Below, one piece after another: positions 1-7,100 of a stretch of DNA of 12,645 bases. The DNA comes from Desulfobulbus sp. GTDB taxonomy: Bacteria; Desulfobacterota; Desulfobulbia; Desulfobulbales; Desulfobulbaceae. Below the pieces are notes generated by a model. The model was not told where the DNA came from. It did not search any database and saw only the letters and a list, made by a program, of their open reading frames with translations. How positions within the stretch are numbered: position 1 is the stretch's first letter; each line of letters begins with the position of its first letter. The DNA lies in NCBI GenBank assembly GCA_017998195.1, contig JAGODN010000027.1, forward strand, positions 1-12,645, read 5' to 3'. The translations under genes and the position numbers were made by a program.

Positions 1-149
1 AACAACGGGCCGCCCAACTGGTTCTCCAGTTCGCCGAGGGCCATGCTCACCGCCGACTGTGTGAGGTGCAGCTTCTTGCTCGCCCGGGTGACCTGCTGGG
101 TTTCGGCCACGGCAATGAAAATTTCCAGTTGTCTGAAGGTGATGGACAT
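1..149 (-). CDS. LysR-family transcriptional regulator, N-terminal part (runs off left edge)
   Basis: The minus strand from the ATG at 147-149 reads MSITFRQLEIFIAVAETQQV and continues with a helix-turn-helix (TRASKKLHLTQSAVSMALGE, about residues 21-40). This is the classic LysR N-terminal DNA-binding domain: the FRQLEIF start, then the LTQSAVSMAL recognition helix. Only 49 residues are visible; the effector-binding domain lies outside the window. The gene is divergent from the nuo operon across about 300 bases of AT-rich DNA. LysR regulators often control a divergent neighbour and themselves, so control of nuo is plausible but inferred. E. coli also has a LysR-type gene (lrhA) upstream of nuo, though there it points the same way as nuo. 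A weak AGGG lies just upstream of the start. The family call is secure; the target is not. Confidence 0.88.
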   Translation of the reverse strand, partial: MSITFRQLEIFIAVAETQQVTRASKKLHLTQSAVSMALGELENQLGGPL

Positions 150-206
150 AATACCCTGATATCAATGGATCTGAATGGACGCATGATTGAAATTGAAAAA
201 CACCGC

Positions 207-235
207 TAAACTACCATTCCGGGGAAATTGGTCAA
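207..235 (-). promoter_or_regulatory. Weak candidate promoter for lysR
   Basis: On the minus strand TTGACC (complement of 230-235) is followed after 17 bases by AGTTTA (complement of 207-212). The -35 is good but the -10 is poor. It overlaps the 217-226 dyad, which would suit autorepression. Low confidence. Confidence 0.2.
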
Positions 236-252
236 CGACTTTCCAGTGGAAA
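217..252. promoter_or_regulatory. Two tandem TTCC/GGAA dyads, candidate LysR boxes
   Basis: TTTCCAGTGGAAA at 240-252 is a perfect 13-base palindrome and fits the T-N11-A form of LysR-type boxes. A related dyad, TTCCGGGGAA, lies at 217-226, with its centre about 24-25 bases away. Both sit between lysR and the candidate nuo promoter, closer to lysR, so autoregulation of lysR is at least as likely as control of nuo. The repeats are seen; the protein that binds is inferred. Confidence 0.35.
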
Positions 253-312
253 TGGTAAAGAATTTTTGCCAAAAGAAGAGTAAGGATAAGAAGTTACTTG
301 CTCGCATTGTGC

Positions 313-342
313 TTGACACCGGCCGGGGTTTTCAGGTATTAA
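313..342 (+). promoter_or_regulatory. Candidate sigma70 promoter of the nuo operon
   Basis: TTGACA at 313-318 matches the -35 consensus exactly. TATTAA at 337-342 (4 of 6 to TATAAT) follows after 18 bases, inside the AT-rich run TATTAAAT. A start near 349-351 would give a leader of about 105 bases before nuoA. The -35 match is seen directly; activity is inferred. Confidence 0.5.
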
Positions 343-352
343 ATAACGCCCC

Positions 353-369
353 TTGATAAATTGTATCAA
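353..369. promoter_or_regulatory. 17-base dyad, possible operator at the nuo transcription start
   Basis: TTGATAAATTGTATCAA is a perfect 6-base inverted repeat (TTGATA / TATCAA) with a 5-base spacer. It lies immediately after the candidate -10 box, roughly +4 to +20, where a bound regulator would block initiation. The arms resemble an FNR half-site pair, but the TTGAT and ATCAA halves are 7 bases apart, not 4. The regulator is unknown. Confidence 0.35.
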
Positions 370-444
370 TTTTGCTTATGCTTGGCGGCCCGGCGACCGG
401 TGGTGCTTCCCGTGGTTCGCCTCGCTCGCCGACGGTTGACCGGC

Positions 445-450
445 AGGAGG
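445..450 (+). promoter_or_regulatory. Ribosome binding site that fixes the nuoA start
   Basis: A perfect AGGAGG lies 5 bases before the ATG at 456. This selects 456 over the in-frame ATGs at 372 and 378, whose extra residues look like translated GC-rich leader. Confidence 0.8.
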
Positions 451-455
451 AAGGG

Positions 456-863
456 ATGGATCAGGTCGTACTCACCAACATCATCTACGTCGCCATTTTC
501 CTCGCCGGAGCCCTCGCCTTCGGACTCGGGCCGATCATCATCGTCTACCTGCTCAGTCCCTCCTCGCACACCCGCCAGGCCGCCGGCCGCGCTGACCAGC
601 TGATCGAATGCGGCATGGAACCCATCGGCAGCGCCTGGATCCGTTTCGGTATCGTTTACTATCTGTATGCCCTCATCTTTCTCGCCTTTGATGTCGATGT
701 CCTCTTCCTCTTTCCGGTGGCGGTCGCCTACAACGACCCGAGCCTGGGAGCCTGGGATTTTGTCGAAATTTTGATCTTTGTCGCCATTTTGTCGCTGGCC
801 GTGGTCTACGCCTGGCGCAAGGGAGTGTTCACGTGGGAGAAGAAAACGTACCAACGTCCGTAG
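456..863 (+). CDS. nuoA: NADH-quinone oxidoreductase subunit A
   Basis: A 135-residue membrane subunit of complex I, of the usual length. Three hydrophobic helices are visible (about 8-33, 64-90 and 101-120). The loop after TM1 carries the family ECGMEP motif (51-56), and TM2 has the acidic FDVDVLFLFP segment (79-87). In the family that loop lies near the quinone cavity formed with NuoH, NuoB and NuoD, and the acidic residues line the proton path next to it. It is the first gene of the operon; the start is set by the AGGAGG at 445-450. Its last 31 bases overlap nuoB in another frame, which suggests coupled translation. Identification is secure. Confidence 0.96.
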   Translation: MDQVVLTNIIYVAIFLAGALAFGLGPIIIVYLLSPSSHTRQAAGRADQLIECGMEPIGSAWIRFGIVYYLYALIFLAFDVDVLFLFPVAVAYNDPSLGAWDFVEILIFVAILSLAVVYAWRKGVFTWEKKTYQRP

Positions 864-1333
864 TCCAGTTCGCCCAGCTCGATACCCTGCTGAATCTCTG
901 CCGGGCCAACTCGCTCTGGCCGATGACCTTCGGGCTGGCCTGCTGCGCCATTGAGATGATGTGCACCGGCGGGTCGCGCTTTGACATCTCCCGCTTCGGC
1001 GCCGAGGTGTTCCGGCCGTCACCGCGGCAGAGTGACGTGATGATCGTCGCCGGCACGGTCAACAAGAAACTGGAACTGGCGGTCCGGACCCTCTACGATC
1101 AGATGCCCGAGCCCAAGTGGGTGATCGCCATGGGCAACTGCGCCATTTCCGGGGGGCCGTTCAAGGTGAAGGAAAATTACAACGTGATCGAAGGGGTGGA
1201 CAAACTCTTCCCGGTGGATGTGTATATCCCGGGTTGTCCGCCGCGGCCCGAGGCCCTCCTGGAGGGCATCATGACGCTCGAGGAAAAGATCACCGGCAAA
1301 CGGCGCTGGCCGCGCGTTCAGGCCGGCTGCTGA
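833..1333 (+). CDS. nuoB: NADH-quinone oxidoreductase subunit B (cluster N2)
   Basis: A 166-residue peripheral-arm subunit that carries N2, the last [4Fe-4S] cluster, which hands electrons to quinone. The cluster ligands are visible: the adjacent pair C37-C38 (GLACCAIEMM), C103 (MGNCAISGG) and C135 (YIPGCPPRPE). The spacing from C103 to C135 is 32, three more than I recall for E. coli NuoB (29), owing to a slightly longer loop at PFKVKENYNVIEGVD. Translation most likely begins at the GTG at 833, with GGGAG at 821-825 seven bases upstream, inside the end of nuoA. A GTG start plus a 31-base overlap implies coupling to nuoA. C-terminal Cys166 is unlikely to be a cluster ligand. Identification is secure; the exact start is slightly less so. 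Confidence 0.95.
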   Translation: MGEENVPTSVVQFAQLDTLLNLCRANSLWPMTFGLACCAIEMMCTGGSRFDISRFGAEVFRPSPRQSDVMIVAGTVNKKLELAVRTLYDQMPEPKWVIAMGNCAISGGPFKVKENYNVIEGVDKLFPVDVYIPGCPPRPEALLEGIMTLEEKITGKRRWPRVQAGC

Positions 1334-1346
1334 GGGAGGGCAGGGC

Positions 1347-1858
1347 ATGGATCTGACCGAAACCACCCGTGCGGCCCTGGCCGCGCTTTTTCCGGGAGCA
1401 GCCGCGCCAGCGGCGCCCGCGACCGGTGATGAAACGACCGGGTCCGCGGCCGAGCCGGCGCCGCTCGGGGTGAGCGTACTCGACCCCGCCCGTACCGGCA
1501 CCTGGCTTGCGGTACACTGCCGGCCCGACCAGGTGGTCGAGGCGGCCCGCATCCTCGACGGGCAGGGCTTCTTCCTCGAGTCCATCGCCGGCGTCGACTG
1601 GCCCGACAGCGGCCAGATGGAAGTGCTCTACGATTACAATCGCCTGGGCGGCGCGACCTGCCGGGTGCTCGTCCGTGCCCGGGTGGCCCGGGACGAACCG
1701 GTGCTGCCGACCATCTCCTCCGTCTTCCCTGCCGCCGACTGGCACGAGCGGGAGACCTTCGATTTCTACGGTATCCGCTTCGAGGGCCATGCCAACCTGA
1801 TCCGCATCCTCCTGCCGGAAGATGCCGATTTCCACCCGCTCCGCAAGGATTACCTGCC

Positions 1859-1862
<4 letters not shown>
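1347..1862 (+). CDS. nuoC: NADH-quinone oxidoreductase subunit C (30-kDa subunit)
   Basis: A 171-residue peripheral-arm scaffold subunit that packs against NuoD and NuoI. The 30-kDa-subunit signature is clear near the C terminus: HERETFDFYGIRFEGH (133-148), followed by the conserved tail LIRILLPEDADFHPLRKDY (151-169). The core fold covers about 42-170. The first 40 residues are different: a short helix, then an Ala/Pro/Thr-rich low-complexity stretch (17-39) that is probably a flexible linker. The start at 1347 has GGGAGG upstream. NuoC is separate from NuoD here, unlike the NuoCD fusion of E. coli, and its stop overlaps the nuoD start in an ATGA, so the two are probably made in equal amounts. 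Confidence 0.94.
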
Positions 1863-2977
<1,115 letters not shown>

Positions 2978-2996
2978 CCGAGGGGCCTGAAAGCGT

Positions 2997-3989
2997 ATGG
3001 AAACGAGTATCTGGCGAGCCCTGTTCTACCTGGTGGGCATCATGGCCTTTGCCGCGCTCAACGCCGCCTACCTGGTCTGGTGCGAGCGCAAGGGTGCGGC
3101 CCGCATCCAGCGGCGCAGCGGCCCCACCGAGGTGGGCTACGAGGGCCTGCTCCAGCCGCTGGCCGACGGCCTCAAGCTGATGTCCAAGCAGCTGCTGGTG
3201 CCCAGGAGCGTGGACGGCATCATCTTCCGGCTGGCGCCGGTGCTGGCTATGATCCCGGGCATCACCTCGATGGTGGTCATTCCCTTTTCCGGCAACATCC
3301 AGGCCCGGGCCATGGAGTTGTCGCTGCTGCTCATCTTCGCCCTCGCCTCGTTGGGCATGATCGCCATCCTGCTCGGCGGCTGGGCTTCGGGCAACAAGTA
3401 CGCGATCATCTCCTCGGCCCGTGCCGTGTCCCAGAACCTGGCTTACGAGATCCCCATGCTGCTCACCGCGATCACCGTGGTGATGATCTCCGGGTCCATG
3501 AACCTGCGCGAGATCGCCCTCGACCAGCAGGGCGGCTTCTGGCAGTGGAACATCTTCCGCCTGGAGAACGGCCACTTCCTCACCATGTGGGTGTCGTTCA
3601 TCATTTTTTTCATCTGCTCGGTGGCCGAGACCAACCGCGCGCCCTTCGACATGGCCGAGGCGGAGAGCGAACTGGTGGCCGGCTACATGACCGAGTACGG
3701 CTCCATGGGCTACGGCCTGTTCATGATGGGCGAGTACATCAACATCGTGGTCGGCGCCTGCCTGACCGCCACCCTGTTCCTCGGCGGCTGGGACTGCCCC
3801 TTCGGCCTGACCTCGGGGGTGTGGTGGTTCATCCTCAAGATCTACATCCTCATTTTCACCGTCATCTGGATCCGCTGGACCTATCCCCGCACCCAGATCT
3901 ACCGGCTGTTGAACCTGAGCTGGAAGATCCTCATTCCCTTTGCCATGGCCAACCTGCTCATTACCGCGGCCCTGATCAAGGTGTTCTGA
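2997..3989 (+). CDS. nuoH: NADH-quinone oxidoreductase subunit H
   Basis: A 330-residue membrane subunit with about eight helices; it forms the quinone channel and joins the peripheral and membrane arms. Both family signatures are visible: CERKGAARIQRRSGPTEVGY (29-48) and ETNRAPFDMAEAESELVAGY (211-230), followed by the acidic GEY (245-247). These charged residues sit on the path that passes quinone-site changes to the pumping modules. GAGGGG at 2980-2985 lies 11 bases before the start, a rather long spacing. nuoI follows after a single base. Length and motifs are ordinary for the family. Confidence 0.97.
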   Translation: METSIWRALFYLVGIMAFAALNAAYLVWCERKGAARIQRRSGPTEVGYEGLLQPLADGLKLMSKQLLVPRSVDGIIFRLAPVLAMIPGITSMVVIPFSGNIQARAMELSLLLIFALASLGMIAILLGGWASGNKYAIISSARAVSQNLAYEIPMLLTAITVVMISGSMNLREIALDQQGGFWQWNIFRLENGHFLTMWVSFIIFFICSVAETNRAPFDMAEAESELVAGYMTEYGSMGYGLFMMGEYINIVVGACLTATLFLGGWDCPFGLTSGVWWFILKIYILIFTVIWIRWTYPRTQIYRLLNLSWKILIPFAMANLLITAALIKVF

Positions 3990-3990
3990 C

Positions 3991-4443
3991 ATGAACAGCT
4001 ACTGGAGCGACATCATCAACGGCGGCAAGAGCCTGGTGGTCGGCCTGGGCATCACCGCCCGGGAGTTCTTCAAGCCGGTGGTCACCGAGCAGTACCCCTG
4101 GGAGACGCCCACCATGCTCCCCCGATTCCGCGGCCACATCGAGCTGATCGGCAACGAGGAGACCGGCGCGCCGAACTGCGTGGTCTGCGGCATGTGCCAG
4201 CGGGCCTGTCCGTCGAACTGCATCGATCTGGACGGCAAGAAGGCCGAGGGCGGCAAGGGCAAGGTGCTCACCCGCTACATCCTCGACTTCACCAAGTGCA
4301 GCCTCTGCGGTTCCTGCGTGGAAAGCTGCAACTTCAACGCCCTGCGCTTTTCCAGGGAATACAACCTGGCCAGCTTCGACAAGAACGATTTTGTCATGGA
4401 TCTGATGAAACGGCTGGAGGACCAGAATCGATGCAAGCACTAG
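3991..4443 (+). CDS. nuoI: NADH-quinone oxidoreductase subunit I (two [4Fe-4S] clusters)
   Basis: A 150-residue ferredoxin-like subunit that passes electrons to N2 on NuoB. Two complete CxxCxxCxxxC motifs are visible: C63, C66, C69, C73, and C103, C106, C109, C113. The second is followed by Asn (ESCNFNAL), not the common Pro; Cys ligation is intact. The N terminus (about 5-30) is the amphipathic segment that rests on NuoH and NuoA. With no NuoEFG in the locus, these clusters may be the entry point for electrons from a soluble donor such as ferredoxin. AAGGTG at 3978-3983 lies 7 bases before the ATG. The last 13 bases overlap nuoJ. Confidence 0.96.
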   Translation: MNSYWSDIINGGKSLVVGLGITAREFFKPVVTEQYPWETPTMLPRFRGHIELIGNEETGAPNCVVCGMCQRACPSNCIDLDGKKAEGGKGKVLTRYILDFTKCSLCGSCVESCNFNALRFSREYNLASFDKNDFVMDLMKRLEDQNRCKH

Positions 4444-4985
4444 TCTGCCAGCCGGCCGTTGCCCCGCAGCTCTTTTCCGCGGAGGGCGTGGTCGGCGTCA
4501 TTTTCCTTCTGACCGTGGCCCTGGTGCTGACCGGGGCGATGATCGCGGTCAACAGCCAGCGCCTGGTCCGGGCCGTGGCCGGCCTGGCGATCTGCTTCAC
4601 CGGCCTGGCCGGGGTCTATTACTTCCTGCTCAGTCCGTTCCTGGCGATGATGCAGCTGCTCATCTACGTCGGTGCGGTGTCGATCATCATCGCCTTCGGC
4701 ATCATGCTGGCCACGCCCGAGGAGAAGAGCTCCGCGGGCAGCCGGCACCGCTCGCCGCTGGCCGGACCGCTCGCCTGCAGCGTCGCCGCCCTGATGTTCG
4801 CGGCCATGACGGTGCTCGCGGTGCGGACCGAGTGGCAGGTGTTTCCCCGCCGGAACGCAGGCGACATCAAGGCCGTGGGGCTGGCCCTGTTGACCGAGCA
4901 CGCGCTCGTCTTCGAACTGATCTCCCTGCTGCTCTTGCTGTCCATTCTCGGCGCCCTGGTGCTGGCCTACCGAGGGAGGAACTGA
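4431..4985 (+). CDS. nuoJ: NADH-quinone oxidoreductase subunit J
   Basis: A 184-residue membrane subunit with five hydrophobic helices (about 18-40, 45-66, 70-95, 112-131 and 155-180). The TM3 segment LLIYVGAVSIIIAFGIML (76-93) matches the family's conserved helix, which contains the pi-bulge whose rotation is tied to turnover. I chose the ATG at 4431, where NuoJ-like sequence begins, with GGAGG at 4416-4420 ten bases upstream; it overlaps the end of nuoI by 13 bases. The same frame is open further upstream, but that stretch is only the shadow of nuoI. nuoK starts 4 bases after the stop. Confidence 0.94.
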   Translation: MQALVCQPAVAPQLFSAEGVVGVIFLLTVALVLTGAMIAVNSQRLVRAVAGLAICFTGLAGVYYFLLSPFLAMMQLLIYVGAVSIIIAFGIMLATPEEKSSAGSRHRSPLAGPLACSVAALMFAAMTVLAVRTEWQVFPRRNAGDIKAVGLALLTEHALVFELISLLLLLSILGALVLAYRGRN

Positions 4986-4989
4986 CCCG

Positions 4990-5316
4990 ATGCATGTCCT
5001 GAACCTGTACAACTGCCTGTCCACCTACCTGATCATCGGCGCGCTGCTCTTCGCCTTCGGCGTCTACGGCCTGCTCGTCCGCCGCACCGTGATCGGCATG
5101 CTCATCTCCGCCGAGTTCGTGCTCGCCGCGGCCTCCACCAACCTCATGGCCTTCAGCCGCTTTGTCGCGCCGGACCCGGCCACCGGCCAGATCTTCACCC
5201 TGTTCATCATGGCCGTGGCCGCCGCCGAGGCCGCCATCGCCATCAGCATCATGATAGCCGTCTACCGCAACTACAAGTCCATCGACAACGATGATCTTGT
5301 CGATCTGCAGGGGTAA
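4990..5316 (+). CDS. nuoK: NADH-quinone oxidoreductase subunit K
   Basis: A 108-residue three-helix subunit, homologous to MrpC, linking NuoJ and NuoA to the antiporter modules. The two membrane glutamates of the family are present: E42 in the helix IGMLISAEFVLAAASTN and E80 in IMAVAAAEAAIAISI, equivalent to E. coli E36 and E72. The sequence runs about 8 residues past the common 100 with a charged tail (SIDNDDLVDLQG). GGGAGGA at 4974-4980, within the end of nuoJ, gives good spacing. The next gene is a MrpD-type subunit, not a classical nuoL. Confidence 0.96.
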   Translation: MHVLNLYNCLSTYLIIGALLFAFGVYGLLVRRTVIGMLISAEFVLAAASTNLMAFSRFVAPDPATGQIFTLFIMAVAAAEAAIAISIMIAVYRNYKSIDNDDLVDLQG

Positions 5317-5318
5317 TC

Positions 5319-5324
5319 GGAGAG
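5319..5324 (+). promoter_or_regulatory. Ribosome binding site favouring the start at 5332
   Basis: GGAGAG ends one base before an ATG at 5326 but 7 bases before a second in-frame ATG at 5332. Normal spacing favours 5332; the difference is only two residues. Confidence 0.5.
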
Positions 5325-5331
5325 AATGTCC

Positions 5332-6828
5332 ATGCAAGCCGCTTCTGTGACCGCGCCCGTCGTCGAGAGCGCCACCCTGCTGCTGGCGGTGATCATCCCG
5401 CTCATCGGCAGCCTGGTGGTCATGACCCTGAAGAACAACCCCAACCTGCGGGAGTTCGTCTCGTCCTGCGCGTCGGTCCTGCTGTTCCTCGTCGTGCTTT
5501 CCTTCATCCCCGCCCTGAAGTCCGGCGAAACCCTCACCTGTACGCTGTTCCGGCTGCTGCCCGGGCTGTCCATCACCCTGCGGGCCGACGGCTTCTCCAT
5601 GATCTTCGCCCTGGTCGCCTCGTCCCTGTGGATGATCGCGGTGTTCTATTCCATGGGCTACATGCGCGCCCATGACGAGCACTGCCAGACCCGCTTCAAC
5701 GCCTGTTTCGCCCTGGCCATTTTTGGGGCCATCGGCGTGGCCCTGTCGGACAACCTGCTCACCCTGTACCTGTTCTACGAGATCGTCTCGGTGTGCACCT
5801 ACCCGCTGGTGGCCCACCACCAGGACAAGGAATCCTACGAGGGCGCGCGCAAGTACATCGTCTATCTGACCGCCACCGCCAAGTTCTTCCTGCTGCCGGC
5901 GCTGGCCCTCATCTACGTGCTCGCCGGCACCCTGGACTTTCCGCACAACATCAGCACCGGCATCATCCCCGCGGACGCCACCGGCTGGGTGGTGACCATG
6001 CTCTACATCTTCTGCCTGTTCGGCTTCGCCAAGAACGGCGTCATGCCGTTCCACCACTGGCTGCCCGGGGCGATGGTGGCGCCCACCCCGGTTTCCGCCC
6101 TGCTCCACGCGGTGGCCGTGGTTAAGGTCGGCGTGTTCTGCACCACCCGGACCATGCTCTACGTTTTCGGCGTGGACACCATGCACCGGCTCAACCTGGG
6201 CATCCCCACCGCCTATTTCGTCGGCTTCACCATCATCATGGCCTCGGTGATCGCCCTGTCCAAGGACAACCTCAAGGCCCGGCTGGCCTATTCCACGGTC
6301 AGCCAGCTGAGTTACATCATCCTCGGCGTGGCCCTGCTCACCCCGCACGCCATCGAGGGCGGGCTGATCCACATCGTCAACCACGCCTTTGCCAAGATCA
6401 CCCTGTTCTTCTGCGCCGGCGCCATCTACATCGCCGCCCACAAGAAGGACATCTCCGAGATGGGCGGTCTCGGCCGGACCATGCCCTTCACCTTCGGCGC
6501 CTTTGCGGTGGCCTCGCTGTCCATGATCGGCGCGCCGCCGGTGGCCGGGTTCGTGTCCAAGTGGTACCTCCTGGTCGGTTCCATGGAGGCGCACCAGGTG
6601 GGCATCCTGCTCATCCTCATCGCCTCCACCGTGCTCAACGTCGGCTACTTCGCGCCGGTCACCTACAGGGCCTTCTTCGGCAAACGGCCGGCGGGCGAGG
6701 CGGAAACCGGCATCAGGGAGGCCCCGCTGAGCATGCTCATTCCCCTGCTGATTGCGGTCACCGTGTCGGTGATCATCGGCATCTTTCCCAATTTCATGAT
6801 GCAGTTTGTCAGGATGGTGACAGGATGA
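5332..6828 (+). CDS. MrpD/NuoL-type proton-conducting antiporter-like subunit (L1)
   Basis: A 498-residue polytopic protein (about 14 helices) of the proton-conducting transporter family shared by complex I (NuoL/M/N) and Mrp antiporters. It looks most like MrpD: it has no NuoL-type C-terminal lateral helix. The proton-path residues are intact: TM5 Glu150 (LFYEIVS), TM7 Lys234 (FAKNGVMPFHHWLPGAM), TM8 His259 and Lys265 (LLHAVAVVKVG), and TM12 Lys355 (HAFAKITLFF), plus the conserved LAYSTVSQLSY (318-328). All suggest an active pumping module. It follows nuoK directly and its stop overlaps orfX in an ATGA. As nuoM and nuoN are both present downstream, it is one of four such subunits. Family membership is secure; whether it is an extra complex I subunit or a replacement for NuoL is inferred. 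No standard gene symbol fits with confidence. Confidence 0.9.
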   Translation: MQAASVTAPVVESATLLLAVIIPLIGSLVVMTLKNNPNLREFVSSCASVLLFLVVLSFIPALKSGETLTCTLFRLLPGLSITLRADGFSMIFALVASSLWMIAVFYSMGYMRAHDEHCQTRFNACFALAIFGAIGVALSDNLLTLYLFYEIVSVCTYPLVAHHQDKESYEGARKYIVYLTATAKFFLLPALALIYVLAGTLDFPHNISTGIIPADATGWVVTMLYIFCLFGFAKNGVMPFHHWLPGAMVAPTPVSALLHAVAVVKVGVFCTTRTMLYVFGVDTMHRLNLGIPTAYFVGFTIIMASVIALSKDNLKARLAYSTVSQLSYIILGVALLTPHAIEGGLIHIVNHAFAKITLFFCAGAIYIAAHKKDISEMGGLGRTMPFTFGAFAVASLSMIGAPPVAGFVSKWYLLVGSMEAHQVGILLILIASTVLNVGYFAPVTYRAFFGKRPAGEAETGIREAPLSMLIPLLIAVTVSVIIGIFPNFMMQFVRMVTG

Positions 6829-7100
6829 CACATCTGATTGCCTTTCTCCAGGCCAACGAAAAGAGTGTGCGGGCCGTTTGCTGGGCGCTGTTGGCAGTGT
6901 TCGCCGGTGCGACCTTGTTCGTGGACAACCACCACGCGCACACCTGGGTCGAACGGCACGTGCCGTTTTTCTGGTCGTTCTTCGGTTTCGGCGCCGCCGC
7001 GGTGATCATCGGCGTGGCCCGCTGGCTCGGCCGTTCCGGCATCCAGACCGGACCGGAGGTGTACGGCTGCGCCCAATCCGCCACCTGCGAGGACGAATAA
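6825..7100 (+). CDS. Small two-helix membrane protein between the two MrpD-type subunits (orfX)
   Basis: A 91-residue protein starting in an ATGA overlap with L1; AGGATGG at 6811-6817 lies 7 bases upstream. L2 begins on the base after its stop. Two transmembrane helices are visible (about 16-33 and 48-68), joined by a His-rich acidic loop (DNHHAHTWVERHVPFF, 34-49), then a soluble tail with Cys82 and Cys88. I recall short proteins with a similar HxH...E..P.F...GF pattern beside MrpD-type subunits in other bacteria, but cannot confirm this here. Function unknown: its coupling to both neighbours suggests a small structural or assembly subunit of the membrane arm. It is unlikely to be an electron carrier. 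Codon use and GC match its neighbours, so it is very probably a real gene. Confidence 0.85.
   Translation: MTHLIAFLQANEKSVRAVCWALLAVFAGATLFVDNHHAHTWVERHVPFFWSFFGFGAAAVIIGVARWLGRSGIQTGPEVYGCAQSATCEDE

Larger units (their letters stand above)
150..455. promoter_or_regulatory. Divergent control region between lysR and nuoA
   Basis: About 300 bases without a convincing gene. From 180 to 370 the DNA is clearly more AT-rich than the rest of the window, as expected of a control region; from 371 to 455 it becomes GC-rich leader. It holds a sigma70-like promoter facing nuo (313-342), a 17-base dyad just downstream of it (353-369), two TTCC/GGAA dyads (217-226 and 240-252), a weak candidate promoter facing lysR (207-235), and the nuoA ribosome binding site (445-450). 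I see no tRNA, riboswitch or clear intrinsic terminator here. An in-frame extension of nuoA back to 372 is possible on paper but lacks NuoA-like sequence. Confidence 0.6.

Noticed and set aside
353..369. FNR-type oxygen-response box
   Set aside because: The halves TTGAT and ATCAA are separated by 7 bases, not the 4 of the FNR/CRP-type site, so only a generic dyad is claimed.
372..455. In-frame N-terminal extension of nuoA by 28 residues
   Set aside because: The extra residues are low-complexity Gly/Pro/Arg/Ser with no NuoA similarity, and a perfect AGGAGG sits 5 bases before the ATG at 456.
4194..4430. Longer nuoJ starting inside nuoI
   Set aside because: The upstream in-frame stretch is a Gln/Arg/Gly-rich shadow of nuoI; NuoJ-like hydrophobic sequence starts only after the ATG at 4431.
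4867..6831. Very long open frame on the minus strand (also 6663-8732 and 8915-10486)
   Set aside because: These lie antisense to well-identified nuo genes and encode His/Gly/Glu/Asp-rich sequence typical of reversed GC-rich coding DNA; no motif or ribosome site supports them.
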